A stretch of 64,000 nt of DNA from Sipunculus nudus (GCA_026874595.1 CM049310.1:28381058-28445057); one strand, 5' to 3'; counted from the stretch's first letter, positions 23,501 through 36,031 are shown. The notes: generated from the sequence alone by a model not told the origin. Made by a program: numbers and translations.

Positions 23501-23903
23501 GCTCACAGTACTGTCAAGTGGCAATTTTGGGGGTATTAAAAGGCACGAAAACAAGTTTAGAATAATAGATGGCGCCACCAGTTTCTGGAACATGACATCC
23601 CTATCCATGATCTTCGATCAACTTGATTTTGGGATCAATCCATGCAAGATTTCTTAAGATGTTCAAGAATTTGTGTGATTTTCCCCAAAATTGGACCTAT
23701 TCAAGGTCAAGGACACTCTCCTACTAAAAGTCATGACCTCATTTTAAATAGGCGTCATCCTGTCACCCATATCTATACATAAACCAAGTTTGGTAAAGAT
23801 CCGTGAAATATTTTTTGAGTTATCGCGCCAACAAGATTTATATGTGGCGGCGGGACCGTCATGAAAACATAGTATCCCCCGACTTTGTCTGGGGATACAA
23901 TAA
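20522..23903 (+). mobile_element. HINE-like element F (host of a nested element)
   Basis: It starts AACTAGATATTTCTTGG with a TGGTACC-GCA-GGTGCCA hairpin, then CATAGTATCCCCAGAC. Core repeats (20660-20830, 23380-23540, 23700-23800) share 'ACTCTCATAGGA', 'GGTCATGA' and 'AACCCATATCTAT'. The 3' end is the hairpin GTATCCCC...GGGGATAC followed by AATAAAA at about 23870-23903. A second element interrupts it at 21081-23235. Non-coding. Confidence 0.65.
21081..23235 (+). mobile_element. HINE/pearl-like element A, six tandem core units
   Basis: It begins AACAAATGATCCATGGGTTA and has GCTCAGCTGACT close by. Six core units of about 340 bp (starts near 21266, 21610, 21951, 22284, 22556, 22895) each open with CAGGTGG-GCCACCAGTCTGCAG. 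Then come ACGGACGACGGAC and the 3' hairpin GCTCAGATGACT/AGTCAGCTTAGC ending CTAAAAA. The 22284 unit is shortened and carries a poly-G run. The architecture matches the pearl/DINE-1 group of Helentron-associated elements known from molluscs and insects. Confidence 0.75.
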
Positions 23904-23910
23904 AAAAAAC

Positions 23911-23911
<1 letters not shown>

Positions 23912-23969
<58 letters not shown>
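23912..23969. repeat. (AT)n microsatellite
   Basis: Pure AT dinucleotide run directly after the 3' hairpin of element F. Confidence 0.98.
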
Positions 23970-23972
<3 letters not shown>

Positions 23973-25160
23973 ACCTTTTTCATCACACTAACGACATCTG
24001 TTTAATTTAGTATTAAATATTGGGTGTTAAAGTTTTGATCTCAATTTTAAGTCCTTCTTCAACCCCCTTCATCAATATGTTTGCATATTTTTGGGAAGGT
24101 TATATTTTATTTGTCATGCAATAACGCAGTTTCGTATGTTACTGAGAATGTAAATTCCCTAAGTCACATTTCTCCTCGCAGACTATTATTGCATTTCCCC
24201 CCCAAGGCTTCGACTGCATGTTTCTCCTGTTGTCGAACATGTAGTTCACAATATGCAAGTATAAATGGACCTAGAGAAATTGCCTCGCTTCTATTTAGAA
24301 CAGGGATAAAATAATGGATTATAAAATAAAATAAATGCCCTGCTGAGAACACAGAATGGAAAAATACGCAATAAATATTTCAATACTAACAAAGACAGTT
24401 CGCACTATCATCGCTCACACGCGCGGGCTTGTCATGGAAGCTCCAACAAGTGTACATACATCCCTCATCAAAAGTCGATCATACGACTATAGATGTGATC
24501 TTGTAAGTCTTATAAAGCCAACTCGAGAAAAAAAAGTAGCTTATGCTTAATCAATTGTTCATATTATAATTTAGGCTAATGTAGTATCTATATTTGATAG
24601 AAGTAATTGTTTCATCGATACGACGATACAACATGCAAAGCCTATAGATAACCGTATCGAGGTGGCGTATCAATATGTATCGATATATCGGTATATTGAT
24701 ACAGCCCAAGTCAACACTGACGGGTATACCGTGTTAACGAACAGCTTATAGATAAAAAAAACTCCTATACATCTTTCAAAGAGCCGTTGTAAGAATTTTT
24801 CTGAACAGAATTTACCGATGGTTCATTAATATGTACACAGAGTAAGCCAAAAATCACAATTTCTACAGAGACGATATTTGAGTAACTGACTTTGACATCC
24901 TTATGGGTGTACAAAATTGAGATATTTTTTTCTTCCTGGCTCTGGCTGAAAGACCATAGCTTTGGGACGTTCAGGTTTACATATGAAATGATGGGTCTTA
25001 TTCAGATCATGCACATATGTTCCCGCTCACCCGAAGAACCAAGCTAATAGTAATAATGGAATTTATACATTTATTGGACTGGGCTTCAGGTGGCACAGAA
25101 AGACATCCAAAGTATTTAACTAGTTTTGTATTTGCTTTAATCGGAGGAGAATGTACCTGC
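23970..25160. other. Intergenic, no gene recognised
   Basis: Short open frames only. Sequence at 24840-24870 (CAGAGTAAGCC...ATCACAATTTCTA) resembles 9878-9910, a diverged dispersed repeat. Confidence 0.35.
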
Positions 25161-25168
25161 TCAGGCGC

Positions 25169-25336
25169 GGATCCAGGATTTTTTGCAGGGAGGGGTCAAC
25201 GGGTGTCATGCATAAAAATTATGTAAATAAAAGTCGTTGGTTGAGAGCGGGGGGCAACCCCCCCCCCCCCCCCCATGCATAAGATATGTGTTTTATGTTT
25301 TAAAAAGGTCTTGGTTGAGAGCTGGATCCGCGCCTG
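25169..25336. mobile_element. TIR element with poly-C (CAG-GGCGGATCC family)
   Basis: CAGGCGCGGATCCAG at the left and its exact inverse CTGGATCCGCGCCTG at the right form 15-bp perfect terminal inverted repeats. The complementarity continues outward (CCTGCTC / GAGCAGG). Inside is a GGGGGGCAA stretch next to a long poly-C run. About 168 bp, non-coding. Confidence 0.7.
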
Positions 25337-28300
25337 GAGCAGGATGTGTGTCTTTATGATTTAAATTAGACAAGCATCCCTCATATTCTTATTCACTAAA
25401 GGCAAAAAAAAAAAAAAAGGGGGGGGGGGAGACGTAAACAAAAATATTTTCGAATTTGATTGTTAATTGCCTAAAAAGACATCTTCCTGGGAGACCGCTA
25501 AATCGAGCTGAGACCTGGCTCCCAGAAAGGCGAAAAAAAGAGGATCCAAAATAAAGTGTCTGATACGAAATATCCACAAGGAACTGTCATCCCGCAAATG
25601 CATGCGCAAACATTCAAAAGAATCGACACAGTTAAGGCTGAGGACTGCAGTTTATTCTAAAAGATCCTTAACCCTGTGTGTCCAGTCACCGATAAGTCGT
25701 CTCAGACCAGAATAGTAATAATATTGGTACCAGAGGCAATGTAATAAAAATATGACAACGCATGACAAGGTCCATCACGTGGCGCCCTCTTCACGTCACT
25801 GGAGGTACTAGGAAATACTACATAAAACTGACATGCCTGGAATCCATTCCCGCCGTTCTGCTTGTTTAAAGCTGTCCGCATGCAGATGTACGAAGCCCCA
25901 TATATTTAAACACCATGCATCAAGCAATAACTGCCATATCAAATATATTAAAAAACGGAGAAATCGATCCTATTTTGGGCTCAGTTCGTACATATGGAAA
26001 ACCACTGCATAATAAATGCATCACAAGTACTGGCATGTTCAGCAAGAAAGTTCGGCCATATAAACAAACCCAAGTTTGGTAGTATTTCACAGAAGTCAAA
26101 CTAACATAAAACGTGCCAACCACTGCAAATGTGTTGTCGATACTTAATACATGCAGACGACCGGAGCTGAAACGGACTTAAAGATAATGATGGAAGAGAA
26201 CTATGATACAAGAATCATACTTGTGCCATGTTACAGCACTGTTTAGATAAAACAATGTTTAAATTTAATAAGATTGGGTGGGTTTTTCTTGTGAAAATGT
26301 CGTAAAAATATTTCAAGGTATGGCTGGATGGATGTGGACCATATTCCTGTCTGGTCAATCGGATAAGTTGTGACTTGCTAAGAAACTTTTATCAACACAC
26401 AAATGATGGCAACAACACAACTGTCCATCTTAATCACTGTCAGAGTGACCAATTACAATGTTGTAACACCAACCTTAACCATTTGTAATAACTGGGCATC
26501 AAAATCAATGTAATTTAAAAAGGTAACAATTATGCTGGAAATTTATGATTAATATCACAGATATTAATATTTACTTGAACTTTAACACAAGTGCTAGTAT
26601 ACTGAATGCAAAGGCTTTGAAAAGAAAAAAAAAATCTGATAACAATAATACTTACATAATTAATTCTGAAGTTCTGCTTTTAAGAAATATTATAACACTG
26701 GATACAATCAACGTGGTTTCATTCACCTTTTCAATTACACAATTTGCTTATTATGAAGTGTTTGAATCTTTATGCTTACAAGCAGTTCAATATTATATTA
26801 AATATCAGACATAAAATAAAGAGAGACTTCATCGGAATATCCACTCAGTTAAAGAAGTGACAAGGAATTAGATATCTGTAAACAAACAAAAAGTCACCAA
26901 TGGCTACTGCTTGTTTCTTCTCTAAGATATCCGACTGTGCCAAGTCATGTGCTCTTTGAATTTACCTATGCATTTTTTTTTACCTCTTTGGAAGAAGTAA
27001 TAATATTAAGTTAAGTATAACATTATCATTGATATGTTTTCTGTTTTTAACTTTCTGGGGTTCTGTATGTTTCTACATTGGAGTATAATATTGCAGACAT
27101 TGTGGGCACCAGGGACATCCTACCCCATAAGATATACCCACGCCTGTGACAAATTAAGTGTCTGTATTGTGAAATAAAATTGGCAAGAAGTTCTAAATGA
27201 AATATGGAAAACCACCATGTTATACATAAACATAATATCGAATGAACATTTTACTGCCTATTCATGACTTTTTTCTTGCATTTCAACTTCCCATAACTTG
27301 ATGTACAATTAAAATTATGTAAATTCTAACTGGCCTTCCAAAATAACATTAAAGATACATGATTCTTATAAAAGTTGGAAAACACAAATACTAGTTATAA
27401 AGACCAAAATATAAAATATATGTAACTGATGAGACCAATGTTTCAACATGCATAACCTATTGCATGTAAAACCATTTTTAATTCTTATGGTCAACGATAA
27501 CTATGTCTGGAAAATGCAGCTTTGCATTATGGGTATTTTATCCGGATGTAATAAAATATAAAATACAACTTGATTGAAACCTTTGAACCTGTCTGTGATA
27601 GGACCATCTTAACTTGAGCTTATCATGTCCATACCAGAACACTCTCACTGTTGGACCCTGTGCCTTGCCACTTCCACTTGCATCTGTCAGTTACATTACA
27701 AAGGCAAAGAAAGTCAAATCAACACAAGTTACAAAAATCATTACCTAAAAGCCGTTCCTGTTCATCCTCCTTTAGTAAAAAAAGATACCATGACAAATTT
27801 ACCACAGACTAAACCTTGTCTTGATCATGACATCTGATAAACATGTTCTGTAAATCACACATATACCCAGGATTACATGTTCTTGTTTATTCACATCTGG
27901 AAAAATCTACTGTTTGCAGCACACATGTTTAGTAATATAGCATTTGTACCAGGGATTCTCGCAGTTGTAGACTGATTGTCATATTTAATGTGTATGAGAT
28001 TACAAACCCAAGGTAACATTTCCATACCAGCAGAAATATAATGGATAAATAGGTTAATGTAATTGCAACACCATGGGCAAATATACTTTTAAAATATGTG
28101 TCAAGCATATAAATACAAACATGACCTTGACCTTCCCTACAAGCTATACTGAAACAAAGGACAGCATCCCTGATAGGACAACTTTTCATTTTGTATAAGC
28201 TTAACTGCAGCCTTTACATTCTGACCAATTACTGCAATTAGAGGGTTTGACTCTGTAAACTTTTACATGAGAAAAGTGGTATCTTCAGCTATCATGTTTG

Positions 28301-28578
28301 ACATATCAAACTGTTAGTATTGTCCATGATAACTAGAAGTTTAAAAAAAAATAGCCAATGCTTGATCTGCACTTGCTCATATAGATGAAAGATATAGGGG
28401 CTTAAGAACATGGTCCACTCTTAAAACAAACTGAATGGTTTGGACTTAACTGATAAAACACCAAAGTAAAAGTACACAGTTTCTTGTCGTATCCATATCT
28501 GAAACTGCCAAAGATTGCACAGAGAAGACTAGGAATCAGTAATTGGAATATCATAATTAATGAGACCATTATTAAGAG
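25337..28578. other. Intergenic, no gene recognised
   Basis: AT-rich and mostly repeat-free after 26.2 kb. Open frames of 60-90 codons at 25920, 26545, 27625 and 27929 show no domain. It could include distal 3' untranslated sequence of the minus-strand SMG7 gene, but no evidence decides this. Confidence 0.35.
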
Positions 28579-28579
28579 G

Positions 28580-29006
28580 AACAAGAAAATTCATGAAATT
28601 CATGTCCCCCACTTCCGCCTCTCGTCATATTAGCTTCCTGTGATCTTCATGCTTGCCTTCTCAATATGTTTATTTTCCTCTGAAGATGTCTCCACACATC
28701 ATAGTGCCTGTGTTTTAGTTTTCATTGTCCCCTGAAGATGTCTCCACGTCAAAATTTTTGTTGTGAATTGGGAACAAAAGAATGAATTTTTGTTTGTTTT
28801 GGAGCTGGTGATAATAAATTTGCAGACAGACACTTCAAAACCAATCAGAACATAGGTATGCATGAGAGCAATCAGTGAGCCAAATTTGAATGAAATCAGA
28901 TAACATTAAGGAAAGTTATCGAACAGCAATGAAACCCAGACCGATGGACAGACAGACAGACAAACACAAATCAATGTCCCCCTTTCCGCAAAAGCGGGGG
29001 AAAATA
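28580..29006 (+). mobile_element. HINE-like element J, copy 1
   Basis: It begins AACAAGAAAATTCATGAAAT and CATGTCCCCCACTTCCGCC. It has repeated GAAGATGTCTCCAC, 'CAGACAGACACT' and 'ACAAACACAAATCAATG', and ends in a CCCCCTTTCCGC/GCGGGGG hairpin followed by AAAA. Copies lie at 32926, 55469 and 57748. Confidence 0.7.
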
Positions 29007-30500
29007 AGTGTACTGCTAAGTTGAGGCTAGATCTGGTCTCTTGAGGCATGGAAGTGACATCAGGTTCTGTAAATCTGACAAAATATAACTAAATACCAGA
29101 ACATTCTTAGAGGAAATTCAGGGCATTGAAGTTCATGCATCATTACCATATCCTGTGAGTATGGTCAATTCATGTCAGGAAATTACAACTTTGGATGCAT
29201 AAAGTACTTTTTTTCAAGAGGACCAAAAAATATTGAAGGAAATCTGTCTGGGTCTACGACACAAATAAAGATGCATAACTAAGAATAGTGTATTTAATAT
29301 TTAGCTATAACTGTTCATTAATGGTTCTCTGAACTGAAAAATAGCATGGTGATCAGTAGTTGCACTAACTGTATTTCACCGGTACTGGTTCTGCATGAGG
29401 ATGCAATGAGCAGACAGCTTTAGATAAAAACTAATTAGCATTTAAAATTCACTAGTAGTCTGCACACTTTTCTCACCTTTAATTCAAACCTGTAAAAGTA
29501 ACTCAGGGTTTGCTGACATTTCAGAGACTTTGAACTTTCATGAACTGGGGAACAAAACCTACAACTTTTGTAGCACTTTGAAGACTTTCACATTTTCAAG
29601 GACCTGGATTTCTGGTTCACAATACATGAAGTTCAAATATTAAGAGACTTGTAGAAACCCTAAATGCAACTCAGCCTTGTAAATTTGTGTGTGTTTGTGT
29701 GTGTGTAAAGGTGCAAATTTCAACAACAAATCCTGCCATCTTGATAAAAATGCTTAACGTCACACATCCTGTATCACACTGTGGGTCATCACCATAATTT
29801 ATCATGTATTTGTTTAACACATATCAAATCCCTTTACCAGAAAATTTACAAGTACAAGTACTGATCAACCCCTGTACATTTACACCTGTATAACCACAAT
29901 ATGACTGATGCCTGTAACAATATCCTTCATCATATAACCAAAAAAATCATAAATCATACATGTACATAGTGATATTTCTACATGCAATAACTTTCTCATC
30001 CACACTGAAAACAAAATATACATTTTACCTATCAATACACCAAAAAAAAATGACAGAGGGCTCAACTGTACACATTAAAATAAACGTGCAAGCCATGCAA
30101 ATTTAAAAAGTGTATATAAATATCAGCAGGTATGTTTAACATCATCTCCACCAGGGGCCATCTTTATCTTACAAGGCTAGTGATGGCCACCAGATGATAA
30201 ACCAGTAAAATAGGTATTTGGAATATGCTGGAGACCTGTCAGATGATGGTGAAATTATACAAAAGCAGATGTCCTGTTTAGTCTTACAATGTGCTGAGGA
30301 ACAGTATGTCACAAAAAAAGGGAAATAAAAACCACTGGATTACAACAGAATTCTAGTTTTTATTATTTTTTTTCTCCATTCATTATGTCTTGAAACAGTA
30401 TTCATTTAAAAATATGAGATATCTGAAATGTGTTACCTAATATATTCTGTTCAGTATCAAGGCATAGAGATCTATCCTACAAACTGGATCAAAGCCAAGT
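29007..30500. other. Intergenic, nothing recognised
   Basis: AT-rich single-copy-looking DNA. It has a short GTGT run at 29687. No gene, RNA or element was identified. Confidence 0.4.
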
Positions 30501-30508
30501 TTGAATTA

Positions 30509-31063
30509 TCACATGATCTGTTCTAGTCACATGACCTACACCTGGTCATGTGACACTGATACAGTATCTACTCAGTTTTAGTCATATGACAGAAATTAAG
30601 TCATGTGACACTAACACACAAGCTGACACACATTGTAACACAGAAACATGCCTGGGTCACAGGACATGCAATCTGTATATGCATGAATCATGCACTTAGG
30701 GCAAGGATTTGTGCACTTGCGTACAATCCTGTGCACTTAGCCACAGGGATTAATACCAGCACCTTGTGTGAGTGCAATGGAAGATTTACACCTTAAAATG
30801 AATGATAATATGTTTGTTATCTATGTCCTCAGCCATAGGAGCACCAACTTTGTGTAACCCCACCCATACACATATGCTAGCGTTATCCACTGCAAGTAAA
30901 ATACATCAGTAATACACACTGTGGCTGGGCCCCTTGTCATTACAGTCATAATACAGGTATCTCAAATACATATATTTGTACCTTAGTATACATACCTATC
31001 AGGCAGGTCTGTGTGTCCAGTATCCATGCTGGATCACATGACCTAGTAACCCACATCATGTGA
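30509..31063. promoter_or_regulatory. Cluster of six TCACATGA / TCATGTGA boxes
   Basis: Exact octamers lie at 30509, 30527, 30546, 30601, 31034 and 31056, with a TCATATGA variant near 30581. The 30526-30555 pair forms a 10-bp inverted repeat (GTCACATGAC / GTCATGTGAC). TCATGTGA is the M-box bound by MITF/TFE-type bHLH-zip factors. The density is notable, but no promoter was recognised beside it. Confidence 0.45.
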
Positions 31064-31839
31064 CCACACCCTGAGTGGTGATGGATCATACAACCTACAC
31101 TAAGCATCACTGACCTGTTGTCCCTATGTCCTCCAACTGTTGCTTCTGTTTGCATTTCCTGTCTGACAACACAGTGAAACATTCATGGCTTAATATGATA
31201 AACACAGCTGAGTAAATATATAATAAACGCTCCTCTACAGTGGGAGCTTGAATAACATAACACACATGAAACACAAACACCGCCAAACCCAGTTACCCTC
31301 TCAGAATCGGGTGTAGCATAGATAATACAATGAAATAAGGTTATCCTCATCTATCTCAAGGCCACCGTCTATCGTTTACATTTCTAGCAATGATGTCCCA
31401 CTAACTGGTATATACATATATTGTGGTAGTTCTTTGTACATTATTCAAAGGCATACACTGTTTGTGAGCTCACGTCTTTTCCTGCACTTGATCACTTTAA
31501 TCCAAGCAACAGAGCACATCAACTCTGCAGCAGGTGAACCGGCATCTGGGTATCGGAGTGGATTTTCATGAGATCGCTAACAAGAGTCTCCCATACTCAA
31601 GAGGATCAGCAGCAGATATATACATTTCTCGTCGTAATCAGCAGTTAATCAGCATTGTAGTGCTGTATTTGATGTGAATGGCAGCAATCTGGGTGAGGCT
31701 CTGTTCAATCTGCAGATTGTGCTGATTTGTCACATACATGACTGCTGTTTCCAACTCGTGAGCTCATGTTTGGAATGCCCTGGTGCACTTCTCCGCCAGT
31801 GCTGGCTGTTTATTATACAATCCACAAGCCTTGCTGCAG

Positions 31840-31955
31840 TGTCACATCTCGTATTTATTCATGAGTGCCACATAACCCATGCTCATTCAGTAGTGTTACA
31901 CAGCTCATGTTTATTCATGTCTCAAATCTCATGTATATTCATAAGTGTAATAATG
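31840..31955. repeat. Degenerate ~28-bp tandem repeat
   Basis: About four imperfect units of the form CACATCTCGTATTTATTCAT then GAGTG. Confidence 0.5.
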
Positions 31956-32096
31956 TATAAAGCAAAGAATCATGGGCCTACAGGTTATTGGAACAGCACT
32001 GCCTATATGAGAGACAGAGGCCTGCCTCTATAGAAACTCGTACACAGCAAACCAAGCTTTAACAGTGAGGCTATAGTGTGCCTCGGGTAGGCCTCT

Positions 32097-32288
32097 ATGG
32101 GAATTAGCACGCCCTGTTCCATGTCAGGTGTGGTGAATTCCGTTCAGCGAGAAATTACCATGCTCTGCCCGAGCGCTTCAGTGTGGGTCGTTCTGTCGCT
32201 GGTGTTTCTGTTGCTCCAACAGGCGTTCGAGAGGCGATGGACCGGAGGACCAGAGAGACTGCAAGGTCAAAGGTCAAGGTATCACACA
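32097..32288 (+). CDS. Possible first exon with signal anchor, unknown protein
   Basis: An open frame of 64 codons runs to a good donor (ACA|GTAAGT at 32289). It contains three in-frame ATGs (32097, 32121, 32160), the last in an ACCATG context. The segment VWVVLSLVFLLLQQAF followed by ERRW would be a signal anchor with positive residues after it. I do not recognise the protein and found no downstream exon, so it may be chance. Confidence 0.25.
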
Positions 32289-32424
32289 GTAAGTCTAAGT
32301 GTGGTCTCAGAAGTGTGCGAATTAACTGAATATACTGCATTTAATTTTGAAACATTGTGTTTGAAATGTTCAATTGCTACAAATTCTTAATTTTGCAAGT
32401 AATGACCATAGTTGAAAAAATCAC

Positions 32425-32506
32425 TTGGGGAAGGTTTAACCTATATTTTAGAATAAAAACAATCTTTGGGGAAGGTTTAACCTATATTTTAGAATAATAA
32501 CAATCT
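32425..32506. repeat. Two-copy 41-bp tandem duplication
   Basis: TTGGGGAAGGTTTAACCTAT and the following bases are repeated with period 41 and few changes. Confidence 0.9.
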
Positions 32507-32925
32507 TTCTTAGCAGGTATGCAAGAATGAATATTCTCAGCAACTTAATTTAAGAAATATTGTCTGTATATGGTCGTGATATATTTATTTCATATTTGGC
32601 AATGATTGAATACACCAACTCAGCAGTTATGGTGTAGGATATAAAATGAAAACTGTTCACTTCTTTTTATGGTGCTATCCTACATTTACAAAAATAGAAT
32701 GTTATCTCCTACGCAAAGTAATTACTTGCACAATGTTCTACATATTCTACATGTAGATATCAATACCACATAGGGCCTGAACACAAGGTTCCCCCCCACC
32801 CCATCCCCCGCCCCAAGGTCAATGGCACTGCTGACAGACAAAGGCATGCAGAAATTTGGAGCACATGGAAGAAAAAAATCTAGTTCCATTCATTCTGCAT
32901 GTTTTCATCGTACAGTAATAAGTGA

Positions 32926-33366
32926 AACAAGCAAATTTGTGGAATTTAAGTCCCCCGCTTCTGCCTATTGTTGTCATTCATGCTTGCCTTCTCATTTCTC
33001 AATCACTGTTTTAGTTTTTATTTTGGCCTGAAGATGCCTGCACATGTCATAGTGGATGTGTTTTAGTTTTCATGGCCCCCTGAAGATGTCTCCACGTCAT
33101 AATTTTTTGTGTGGATACGGACTAATATTTTATTTTTTGTTTGGGACCTGGTGAGAATAAATTTTCAGACAGACACTCCAAAACCAATCCCAATCAAGGT
33201 ATACATGAGAGCAATCAGTGACCCAAGTTTGAATGAAATTGGATAATATTTAGGAAAAGTATCTGCATGAAATGAAAATGTGACTGACGGAGTGACAGAT
33301 GGACAGACAGACGGACAGACAGTAATATCTAAATCAATGTCCCCCTTCTGAGGGAGCAGGGACAAT
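32926..33366 (+). mobile_element. HINE-like element J, copy 2
   Basis: It begins AAACAAGCAAATTTGTGG, then GTCCCCCGCTTCTGCC. It has GAAGATGTCTCCACGTCAT, a GACGGACAGACAG stretch and a degraded CCCCCTTCTGAGGGAGCAGG end. Confidence 0.65.
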
Positions 33367-33474
33367 TAGTGAAAGTCATCTAATGATGAGAGTTGTCTGA
33401 CCAAATAAACCTAGGTAGCTCTTATACTTACATAATCATTTGGCCAGTGATAAATTTATTTGACTTATCATGTA

Positions 33475-34425
33475 ACTAGAATATCAGCAGAAGCTGACAA
33501 AAGCACTCAGCCAAAAAGAACAGTGTTTATAGGTGGTAACAGTAACAAGTACAAAATATTTGTTCTCTCATGAATGTATATCTGTACATGTCTCAGTTAT
33601 AAATTTAAACTGGAGAGGTAAGTAGTAAATAATGTACCATGTTTCAGCACAATCCACCAAATGCTTTAAGAAGATATCCTGGCCAAAGTTGAAAAATCTG
33701 TTAAAAAATCATTAAAAATCAGGAACTGTAGATGGTGCCCCCAAACTTGTGCGGAATACAGACCATCAGTCACAATGAACATAGAAAGTTTTGTGAAAAT
33801 CCACCCAATGGTTCCTGAGAAATAAGCTTCTAAGTGTTTTTCTATAATCAGCTCTGAAACGTAGAAAAACAGGTCAAGGTCACCCATCTTCGAACTTGAC
33901 CAAGATTTTGTCTATATAAATCTTCACCTAAGAAATAAAATTCCTAAGGTGAATCCTTTTAAAGATATCCTGCTCATAAGGCCAAAGTTGAAAAATCTGA
34001 TAAAAATTCATTATAAATAAGAAATTGTAGGTGGCACCGCCAAACTTGTGAAGCAGGTACAGACCATCAGTCCCAATGATCATAGTAAGTTTTGTGAAAG
34101 TCCACCCAATGGTTCCTGAGTAATAAGCTTTTAAGTGTTTTTCTATAATCAGCTCTGTAACGTAGAAAAATAGGTCAAGGTCACCCATCTTCGAACTTGA
34201 CCGAGAATTAGTCTATATACATCTTCACCTAAGAAATAAAATTCCTACAGTGAATCCTTTAAAAGATATCCTGCTCACAAGGCCAAAGTTGAAAAATCCA
34301 AAAAAATTCATTATAAATAAGAAACTGTAGGTGGTGCCATTGTTAATGGACGCCGGGGGGACGGACGGACAGCTTGGGTGATGACAATAGCCCATCAGCT
34401 TAAGGGCTGAGGGCTAAAAACTGTT
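33475..34425 (+). mobile_element. HINE-like element G, copy 1
   Basis: It starts AACTAGAATATCAGCAGAAG. It has two or three core units with GTAGGTGG-GCC and ATGGTTCCTGAGAAATAAGC and 'GGTCAAGGTCACCCATCTTC'. It then has ACGGACGGACAG and the 3' hairpin AGCCCATCAGCTTAAGGGCT followed by GAGGGCTAAAAA. Copy 2 lies at 48062. Confidence 0.7.
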
Positions 34426-34446
34426 GCAGTCTTACTTTAAATAATT

Positions 34447-35903
34447 AACTAGAATACGGGTAGTCAACAAGCGACTACGTGTATCCGCCTAAATCAGAGT
34501 GGAACGGGTGAAGTGAGGCATGGATTGAGTGGCAAGGGGAAATAGAGTGTTGCATATTAGCATGGATATCTGCAGCCAAATTGTGTATGTAGGGTGCCCC
34601 CCCTACCACAAAATCCAGAAAGCCGTCCAAGTTGTATACATATGCAAAATTTAAGGCAGATAAGTCAAACCACTACATGTATATGAGTGATTTTAGCCAG
34701 TGGCAGACAAACAGATGGACGCTGAGCAAAAATGGTTGCAGGTGACACCACCAGTTTTGCATATGATAAAGAGCTATGTGAGTACTATACACATGCAAAA
34801 CTTTGGCCCAATCGGACAAATGGTTCCCAAGATATGAGCTTGGATGTCTGCTGCATAAACTAGAATGCAGGTGGCGCCACCTGTCATAAAATCAAGAGAG
34901 CTGTAGGGGATGTATAAACCTGCAAAATTTTAGGCAGATATGTCAAACCACTGCCGAGATATGAGTGATTTTATCCCATGGCAGACAAACAGACAGGAAC
35001 TGTGCAAAAATGGCTGCAGGTGGCGCCACCAGTTTTGCGTATGATGAAGAGCTATGTGAGATCTATACACTACAAAATTTTGGCCCAATCGGTCCAACGG
35101 TTTCCGAGATATGAGCTTGGATGTCTGCAGCGTAAACGTGAATGTAGGTGGCGCCACCTGTCATAAAATCAGAAAAGCTATCCAGGATGTATAAGAATGC
35201 CGAATTTCAGGTGAATTAGTCAAGTCACTGCAGAGATATGAGTGATTTTAACCCAAGGCAGACGAACAGATGGACACTATGCAAACATGGTTGCAGGTGG
35301 CGCCACCATTTTTTGTGTATGTTATAAAGCTCTCCAAGGGCTACATTTGTGCAAAAAAAATTTCCTGATCGGTCGAACGGTTCCCGAGATATGAGCTTGG
35401 ATGTCTGAAGCGTAAACGTGAATGTAGGTGGCGCCACCTGTCATAAAATCAGAAAAGCTATCCAGGATGTTTACCACTGCCGAATTTCAGGAGAATTAGT
35501 CTAGTCACTGCAGAGATATGAGTGATTTTAACCCAAAGCAGACGAACAGATGGACACTGTGCAAACATGGTTGCAGGTGGCGCCACCATTTTTGGTGTAT
35601 GTTATTAAGCTCTCCAAGGGCTACATTTGTGCAAAAAAATTTTCCTGATCGGTCAAACGGTTCCCGAGATATGTGGGTTTATGTGTGGAAACAGACGCAC
35701 AACCGGATGCAGAGCGCAGAGGAAAGGTCAGAGGTCAAAACGAAATCGGGGCGCAGCAGTTCACATGTGACCCAAAAATAATCCCGGGTTTCGTAAAATT
35801 CCGCCCAGCGGTTACGGAGGAGTTCTCCGGACACCTACGCGGCCGCGGCGGCGGCGTGCAGCTGAAAACATAGTATCCGCAAAACTCTGTTTTGGAGGAT
35901 ACA
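34447..35903 (+). mobile_element. HINE/pearl-like element E with palindromic core
   Basis: It starts AACTAGAATACGGGTAGTCA with a GTAGTC/GACTAC hairpin and GTATCCGCC. The core carries six perfect GGTGGCGCCACC palindromes at 34870, 35019, 35147, 35296, 35427 and 35576. Their spacing alternates between about 149 and 130 bp. Conserved 'CGGTTCCCGAGATATGAGC' recurs. The 3' hairpin GTATCCGCAAAAC/GTTTTGGAGGATAC is followed by AATT. It lies about 130 bp beyond the SMG7 stop codon. Confidence 0.75.
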
Positions 35904-36031
35904 ATTATATCATCTATGATACCACATGAACCTCACTTCCCATTGCAGATTATATGAGAATAATTACTGGATGGAGTTGCTGGACAAGCAGGTGGATGCA
36001 CCCCACTAATGACAGATTATAATTACTGTAT

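Larger units (their letters stand above)
20418..24707. mobile_element. Possible outer TIR element (GGGCTGGGTATCG)
   Basis: The left end AGGGCTGGGTATCGG and the right end GATACAGCCC, with several GATAC/GTATC-rich stretches beside each, look like the two ends of one DNA transposon. If so, the rolling-circle-type elements from 20522 to 23903 sit inside it. The ends match imperfectly. Confidence 0.35.
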
